Shown piece after piece: positions 58,679 to 64,000 of a DNA stretch of 64,000 nucleotides (positions are counted from its first letter, which is position 1; each line of letters opens with the position of its first letter). Source of the stretch: Actinocorallia populi (GTDB lineage: Bacteria; Actinomycetota; Actinomycetes; Streptosporangiales; Streptosporangiaceae); contig NZ_PVZV01000006.1 in assembly GCF_002995495.1 (NCBI RefSeq), forward strand, positions 645,100 to 709,099, written 5' to 3'. The notes beneath the pieces were generated by a model, which was not told where the DNA came from, did not search any database, and saw nothing but the letters and a program-made list of their open reading frames with translations. The position numbers were made by a program, and so were the translations under genes.

Positions 58679-59626
58679 ATGCATCCACAGCCGGTTGATT
58701 TCCTGGATCTAGAACGCGCCTTCTCGTCCCTCTTGGGGCTCTCCGTCGGTGACGCTTTCGGTGACAGGTTCTTCGCCCCCGTGTACTTCCACTCCAGGCA
58801 CGCCCACACGGTGCCCGAGGCGCCCTGGGCGTGGAGCGACGACACCGAGATGGCCTGCACCGTCACGCTGCACCTGGCGGAGAACCACCGCGTCGACCAG
58901 GACCTGCTGGCCGCCGAGTTCGCGGCGCGCCTGTCGGTGGGGCGCCGCTACGGTGCCAACGCCCTGGAGTTGCTGGAGCGGGTGAGGGCGGGCGCCGGCT
59001 GGCGGACCGAGGCGCGCGCCGGCTTCGGCGGCGAGGGATCGTACGGCAACGGGGCGGCGATGCGGGTCGCTCCGCTGGGCGCGGCGCTGACCGGACGGCC
59101 TGAGGAGGCCGCAGGAACCGCGATCCGCACCGCGGAGGTCACCCACGCGCACCCGGAGGCCGTCCAGGGCGCGGCGGCCGTGGCCGCGGCAGCCGCCGCA
59201 GCGCCCGCCGGTATGTTCGGCGCGGTCCTCGGCCTCCTGCCCGAGGGCAGAATGCGCGAGCGTGTCAGCACGGCATCCGCGATGGGCGACGCCGCACCGG
59301 AGCGTGCCGCCGCGGTCCTAGGCAACGGGGAGCGGATCAGCGCACTGGACACCGTCCCCTTCTGCCTGTGGACCGTCGGACGTTACGGCGCGGACTACAC
59401 CCGTGCCCTCCGCGCGTGCGTCGCGGTCGGCGGCGACATGGACACGACGGCGGCGATCGTCGGCGGGATCATCGCAGCCCACCACGGGCACGGCGTCATC
59501 CCCGCGACATGGCTGGAGGCGAGGGAACCGCTGCCGGAGTGGCTGTCACTGCGTGCTTTCCAGCCCGATGCCCGAAGCGCCGAGCCCCGCGACCACGACC
59601 GTGCCCGGCGCCCGCCAGACCCCTGA
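58679..59626 (+). CDS. ADP-ribosylglycohydrolase family protein
   Basis: This 315-residue ARH-fold enzyme has a divalent metal site: SDDTEMA near residue 55 and GGDMDTTAAIVGG near residue 255 carry the conserved aspartates; GLSVGDAFGDRFF opens the fold. It removes ADP-ribose from a protein arginine or serine, or hydrolyses a related glycosidic bond. TAGATT lies near 58665, so the transcript may have almost no leader. No partner ADP-ribosyltransferase is visible nearby. Confidence 0.9.
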   Translation: MHPQPVDFLDLERAFSSLLGLSVGDAFGDRFFAPVYFHSRHAHTVPEAPWAWSDDTEMACTVTLHLAENHRVDQDLLAAEFAARLSVGRRYGANALELLERVRAGAGWRTEARAGFGGEGSYGNGAAMRVAPLGAALTGRPEEAAGTAIRTAEVTHAHPEAVQGAAAVAAAAAAAPAGMFGAVLGLLPEGRMRERVSTASAMGDAAPERAAAVLGNGERISALDTVPFCLWTVGRYGADYTRALRACVAVGGDMDTTAAIVGGIIAAHHGHGVIPATWLEAREPLPEWLSLRAFQPDARSAEPRDHDRARRPPDP

Positions 59627-59720
59627 CACGTTCGAGGCGGCTCCTCGGCCGGCACCACGTGATGAGCAAGCGGTGAATTCGTCCTTGCCGCCGACCGCAC
59701 CCTTCCCTATGGTCATCCAC

Positions 59721-59732
59721 ATGACTAGTCAT
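59721..59732. promoter_or_regulatory. PadR operator
   Basis: ATGACTAGTCAT is a perfect 12-bp palindrome 21 bases before the PadR start, within the expected promoter. Small ATGAC-type palindromes are usual targets of PadR proteins, so autorepression is likely. Confidence 0.6.
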
Positions 59733-59753
59733 ATCCATGAGTACTGCTAGCCG

Positions 59754-60332
59754 ATGGCACTGCGGCACGCGGTGCTGGCGGCACTGCTGGACGGCGAGTA
59801 CAGCGGTTACCAGCTGGCCAAGATCTTCGACGTGGGCGTCGCCGATTTCTGGTACGCCTCTCCCCAGCAGCTGTACGCCGAGCTGACCAGGATGGAGGCC
59901 GGCGGTCTGGTGGCGGGCCGGCGGGTGACGCAGGAAGGGCGTCCCGACAAACGGGTGTTCACCGTGACCGACGCCGGGATCGCCGAACTGGCCGCGTTCG
60001 CCGCCGCACCGGCCAAGCCGCTGCTCCTCCGCGACGACCTGATCGTGAAGGTCCACGCGTCCGACCTGCTCGACCCCGCGCCCCTGGTCGTCCAACTCCG
60101 CGAACGGGCCGAGCAGGCGGCGGCCAAGCTCGAGCTGTTCGAGAAGATGCTGGTCCGCCTGCGCGGCGGGCTGGAGGAGGAGCCGTTCCTGCGCCGGGGC
60201 GAGCGCGTCGGTCCGTACCTCACCTGCCAGGCCGGGCTCCGGTGGGAGCGGCAGATGCACGAGTGGTGCCTGCAGACGGCGCGGACCCTGGAAGAACGCG
60301 CCGCGAGGCACGGAGGAAGGACAGCGCCATGA
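59754..60332 (+). CDS. PadR-family transcriptional regulator
   Basis: This 192-residue regulator has a PadR winged helix (HAVLAALLDGEYSGYQLAKI, YASPQQLYAELTRMEAGGLV, RPDKRVFTVTDAG) and a helical C-terminal domain (WERQMHEWCLQTARTLEERA). It overlaps the SGNH hydrolase by four bases (ATGA), so both are expressed together from the promoter at 59721. Confidence 0.93.
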   Translation: MALRHAVLAALLDGEYSGYQLAKIFDVGVADFWYASPQQLYAELTRMEAGGLVAGRRVTQEGRPDKRVFTVTDAGIAELAAFAAAPAKPLLLRDDLIVKVHASDLLDPAPLVVQLRERAEQAAAKLELFEKMLVRLRGGLEEEPFLRRGERVGPYLTCQAGLRWERQMHEWCLQTARTLEERAARHGGRTAP

Positions 60333-61108
60333 CGGTCTACCACCGGTATGTGGCCCTCGGGGACAGCCAGACCGAGGGGCTCGGCGACGGCGACGACGTG
60401 CAGGGGCACCGCGGCTTCGCCGACCGGCTCGCCGAGCACCTGGCCCGCGCCGACCCCGGCCTGCTCTACGCCAACCTCGCCGTGCGCGGCAGGCGCGCCG
60501 CCCAGGTCGGCGACGAACAGCTCCAAGCCGCCCTGGAACTGCGCCCCGACCTGGCCACGGTCGTGGCGGGCATGAACGACCTCATCCGGCCCGGGTTCGA
60601 CGCGGCCGAGGTGGCGGACGCCTTGGAGGGGATGTTCGCCGCGCTGACCGCGGGCGGAGCCCACGTGGTCACCGTGACCTATCCCGACATCGGTGCGATC
60701 GTCCCGCCCGCGCGGCGGCTCCTGCCCCGGGTGCTCGACCTCAACGCACGCATCCTGCAGGCGGCGGCCCGCCACGGCGTGACCGTCGTCGACACCTTCC
60801 CGCTCGCCTCCCTCACCGACGCCCGGATGTGGAGCACGGACCGGCTGCACGCCAGCCCCGTCGGCCATGCCAGGATCGCCGCCGCCATGGCGCACGCGCT
60901 GAACCTGCCCGGCAGCGACGGCACCTGGACGTCCCCGCTCCCTCCCCCGCCCCCGGCTCCCGTCTGGCACTCGACGGCCGCGGAGCTGCGCTGGCTCGCC
61001 GCGTTCGCCGGGCCGTGGCTCGCCCGCCGCCTGCGCGGCCGCTCCTCCGGTGAAGGCCGCACGGCCAAACGCCCCGCCCTCGCTCCGGTGGCTCCACCTG
61101 GGCGGTAA
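60329..61108 (+). CDS. SGNH/GDSL hydrolase
   Basis: This 259-residue esterase/lipase has block I GDSQTEG (nucleophile Ser), block II with the conserved glycine (LAVRGRRA), block III GMND and block V DRLHASPVGH with the catalytic His. It has no signal peptide; the last 50 residues are proline-rich then basic and may be disordered. It hydrolyses an ester of unknown nature; PadR regulation suggests an aromatic or phenolic ester, which is inference. Confidence 0.9.
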   Translation: MTVYHRYVALGDSQTEGLGDGDDVQGHRGFADRLAEHLARADPGLLYANLAVRGRRAAQVGDEQLQAALELRPDLATVVAGMNDLIRPGFDAAEVADALEGMFAALTAGGAHVVTVTYPDIGAIVPPARRLLPRVLDLNARILQAAARHGVTVVDTFPLASLTDARMWSTDRLHASPVGHARIAAAMAHALNLPGSDGTWTSPLPPPPPAPVWHSTAAELRWLAAFAGPWLARRLRGRSSGEGRTAKRPALAPVAPPGR

Positions 61109-61116
61109 AAGACAAA

Positions 61117-61148
61117 GGCAAGGAGAACTCGCACTCCCCGCCATTTTT
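61117..61148 (+). terminator. Terminator after the PadR-SGNH operon
   Basis: GGC-AA-GGAG pairs with CTCC-CC-GCC across an eight-base loop and is followed by ATTTTT. Modest stem, convincing T-run; it separates the SGNH gene from the rifamycin-associated element that follows. Confidence 0.5.
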
Positions 61149-61150
61149 AA

Positions 61151-62752
<1,602 letters not shown>

Positions 62753-63183
62753 GCGCGGCCGACCTTGTCAACCGCCGCATGGCCGGGTCGGTCACCGTGT
62801 GTGCACGGGGCGAGCGTATCGGTATCGAACACCGGTGGCCTCGGGCTGGGATCAGGCCTTATCCGGAGCGGAAGTTCCCCGGGCGGTTCCCGCCACGGCA
62901 CGCTCTGTTACCTCTGTCACAATCCGGACAACCAAACTGGCGCTTGGTTGTTGACCCTTCAGTCAGCGGTGCTTACGTTCGTCTGGAAGCCGCTTCAACG
63001 AGGAAGGCGGCGCCGGAACCCGCAGAGCCCCGACCAGAACAGTGGGAACCGGCGCTGACCTGCCCTCGAGTCGTGGGTTGTTGTCGTCGTCCGCCCGGGA
63101 GGACCTGACACGACCTGCTCGGCGAAAGCGGCCATCCCACCCCCCTTCGGCGTTCTCATGCGCCGCGCCAGAAAAGGAAGACC
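62753..63183. other. 430-base gap: promoter region and long leader of the secreted protein
   Basis: I see no convincing coding region; open frames here are arginine- and proline-rich and lack ribosome sites. The stretch holds a sigma-70-like promoter with an overlapping dyad (62928-62979), then about 200 bases of leader before the ATG at 63184, with AAAAGGAAG immediately before the start. Confidence 0.5.
62928..62979 (+). promoter_or_regulatory. Promoter with overlapping ACAACCAA dyad
   Basis: ACAACCAA (62928-62935) pairs perfectly with TTGGTTGT (62944-62951). The right arm touches TTGACC (62951-62956), which with TACGTT (62974-62979) and a 17-base spacer forms a good housekeeping promoter. 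Predicted start about 62986. Confidence 0.6.
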
Positions 63184-63636
63184 ATGTCCCGTAGAACGAA
63201 GTTGGCCGCGCTCGCCGCGGCCTCGGCCGCCGCTTCGGCCGCCGCCGTCGGCCTGACGGCCTCCCCGGCCATGGCCGCGCAGCTGGCCACGGGCAACCTG
63301 ACGCTCAACAACGTTCCCGTCCTCGGCACCATCAACTGCAGCTCCACCCTGGACGGCACCAAGACCAGCACCGCGTTCACCGTCACCGGTGCCACGGCCA
63401 CCGGGTGCGGTGCCACCGTCACCGCCCAGAACCTCCCCTGGAGCGGGACCTTCGGTCCCCCCGCCACCATGTACTTCGCGATGAAGGCCGCCGGCTGCAC
63501 CTACAGCGGCACCCTGTCGGGCAGCACCAGCGCCGGCCCCCCGCGCACCATCACCTTCACGAACCAGCCCGTCAGTGGTTCGGGATTCCCCTGCTTCAGC
63601 GGGATCACCGTCAGCGCGACGTACACCTTCTCCTGA
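63184..63636 (+). CDS. Small secreted protein with four cysteines, function unknown
   Basis: This 150-residue protein has a Sec signal (basic MSRRTK, alanine-rich core, cleavage likely after AMA near residue 31) and a mature domain of about 118 residues rich in Thr, Ser and Gly in beta-strand-like alternation. Four cysteines (INCSS, TGCGA, AGCTY, FPCFS) could form two disulfides. I do not recognise a domain. AAAGGAAG precedes the ATG. It has its own promoter and is followed by two hairpins, so it is a monocistronic secreted product. Confidence 0.75.
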   Translation: MSRRTKLAALAAASAAASAAAVGLTASPAMAAQLATGNLTLNNVPVLGTINCSSTLDGTKTSTAFTVTGATATGCGATVTAQNLPWSGTFGPPATMYFAMKAAGCTYSGTLSGSTSAGPPRTITFTNQPVSGSGFPCFSGITVSATYTFS

Positions 63637-63686
63637 TATGACCCTCGGGCTCGCGCCGGTCGTTGACGGCTGAGCCCGACCGACCT

Positions 63687-63726
63687 CACCATGGTCTCGG
63701 CGGCGGCCGACACCGGGACCATGGTG
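63687..63726. terminator. Inverted repeat after the secreted-protein gene
   Basis: CACCATGGTCTCGG (63687-63700) pairs with CCGGGACCATGGTG (63713-63726) with one mismatch around a twelve-base loop. It may stabilise the 3' end or assist termination with the next hairpin. Confidence 0.5.
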
Positions 63727-63729
63727 CAC

Positions 63730-63757
63730 AAGGCGCCCCTCCAACGTGGGGCGCCTT
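63730..63757. terminator. Bidirectional terminator hairpin
   Basis: AAGGCGCCCC (63730-63739) and GGGGCGCCTT (63748-63757) pair perfectly around an eight-base loop, between the plus-strand secreted-protein gene and the minus-strand permease ending at 63773. The A/T ends of the arms suit termination both ways. Confidence 0.7.
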
Positions 63758-63772
63758 GACGTCGCACCGAGG

Positions 63773-64000
63773 TCAGGCGCCGGCCGCCTTCTTGTAGAGG
63801 CGGGTCGCCAGCGGGACGAACACGATCAGCATGACGGCGATCCAGAGCAGGGACGCCGGGACGGCGTGCTGCATGGGCCAGGCGTCAGAGGTCTGCAGTG
63901 CGGTGCTGGTGTTGCCGAAGAGTTCGCGGGCCGCCTGGGTGAAGGTGGAGACGGGGTTCCACTCCGCGACGACGCGCAGGGGCGTGGGCAGTTTCGAGCT
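63773..64000 (-). CDS. ABC-2 type permease, C-terminal part (cut by window edge)
   Basis: The frame reads in from the right edge and ends at a TGA at 63775-63773, giving the last 75 residues: LPTPLRVVAEWNPVSTFTQA, ARELFGN, a final helix PASLLWIAVMLIVFVPLATR and a basic tail YKKAAGA. The EWNPVSTFTQAARELFGN pattern is typical of DrrB-like permeases of drug exporters. The ATPase partner should lie to the right. Confidence 0.8.
   Translation of the reverse strand, partial: SSKLPTPLRVVAEWNPVSTFTQAARELFGNTSTALQTSDAWPMQHAVPASLLWIAVMLIVFVPLATRLYKKAAGA

Noticed and set aside
63687..63757. Inverted repeats at the right end read as insertion-sequence ends
   Set aside because: The two hairpins are separate, have no flanking target duplication or transposase and lie between convergent genes, which suits terminators.

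Overview
The window is high-GC, densely packed chromosomal DNA of a mycelial-type actinomycete. Family, order and species cannot be fixed from sequence alone. The evidence for an actinomycete is strong GC3 codon bias, many GTG and TTG starts, one- to four-base stop/start overlaps, a large TetR load (about nine), an F420/FMN luciferase-like oxidoreductase, a PASTA-less Ser/Thr kinase, an FBP-type zinc protein and a Rox-type rifamycin monooxygenase. No rRNA, tRNA, CRISPR array, transposase or prophage gene was seen.

Layout. 1-3.2 kb: a GntR regulator behind a truncated membrane protein, then an ArsR-like regulator with an ABC-2 exporter operon closed by a strong terminator. 3.2-9.1 kb (minus strand): an S9 peptidase, a DUF4097-like protein preceded by a periodic octamer array, and a second ABC exporter. 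9.3-16.8 kb: regulator/enzyme pairs (LysR/SDR, TetR, UvrA-like ABC protein/WYL regulator, SDR/TetR), each sharing a short divergent control region.

16.9-33.4 kb is the core of interest: a cytochrome P450 and an MftR-like TetR on the minus strand, then fourteen plus-strand genes (three VOC proteins, a SnoaL-like protein, two acyl-CoA ligases, a Rieske oxygenase, a PhyH-type dioxygenase, two unrelated amidohydrolases, two crotonases, an SDR and a class II aldolase). This reads as a complete but unassigned oxidative, CoA-dependent catabolic pathway. Six copies of the dyad GRCAC-N3-GTGCC lie in front of its transcription units and nowhere else that I found, which marks it as one regulon, probably controlled by the resident TetR protein. 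Two copies sit directly upstream of matching -10 elements.

33.4-64 kb is a mosaic of small regulator-target modules, most with a visible palindromic operator: erythromycin-esterase-like protein, Ser/Thr kinase with a membrane/PH-like tail, TetR/acyl-CoA dehydrogenase, MarR/luciferase-like oxidoreductase with a 59-bp near-perfect palindrome, TetR-zinc-finger fusion/beta-helix protein, an HEXXH metallopeptidase, TetR/two methyltransferases, a sulfatase-MFS/TetR/GH1 glycosidase locus, TetR/MFS/SDR, FBP protein/TetR, GNAT, secreted trypsin-like protease, ADP-ribosylglycohydrolase, PadR/SGNH hydrolase, a rifamycin monooxygenase preceded by a sequence matching the rifamycin-associated element, a small secreted four-cysteine protein, and the C-terminal end of an ABC-2 permease at the right edge.
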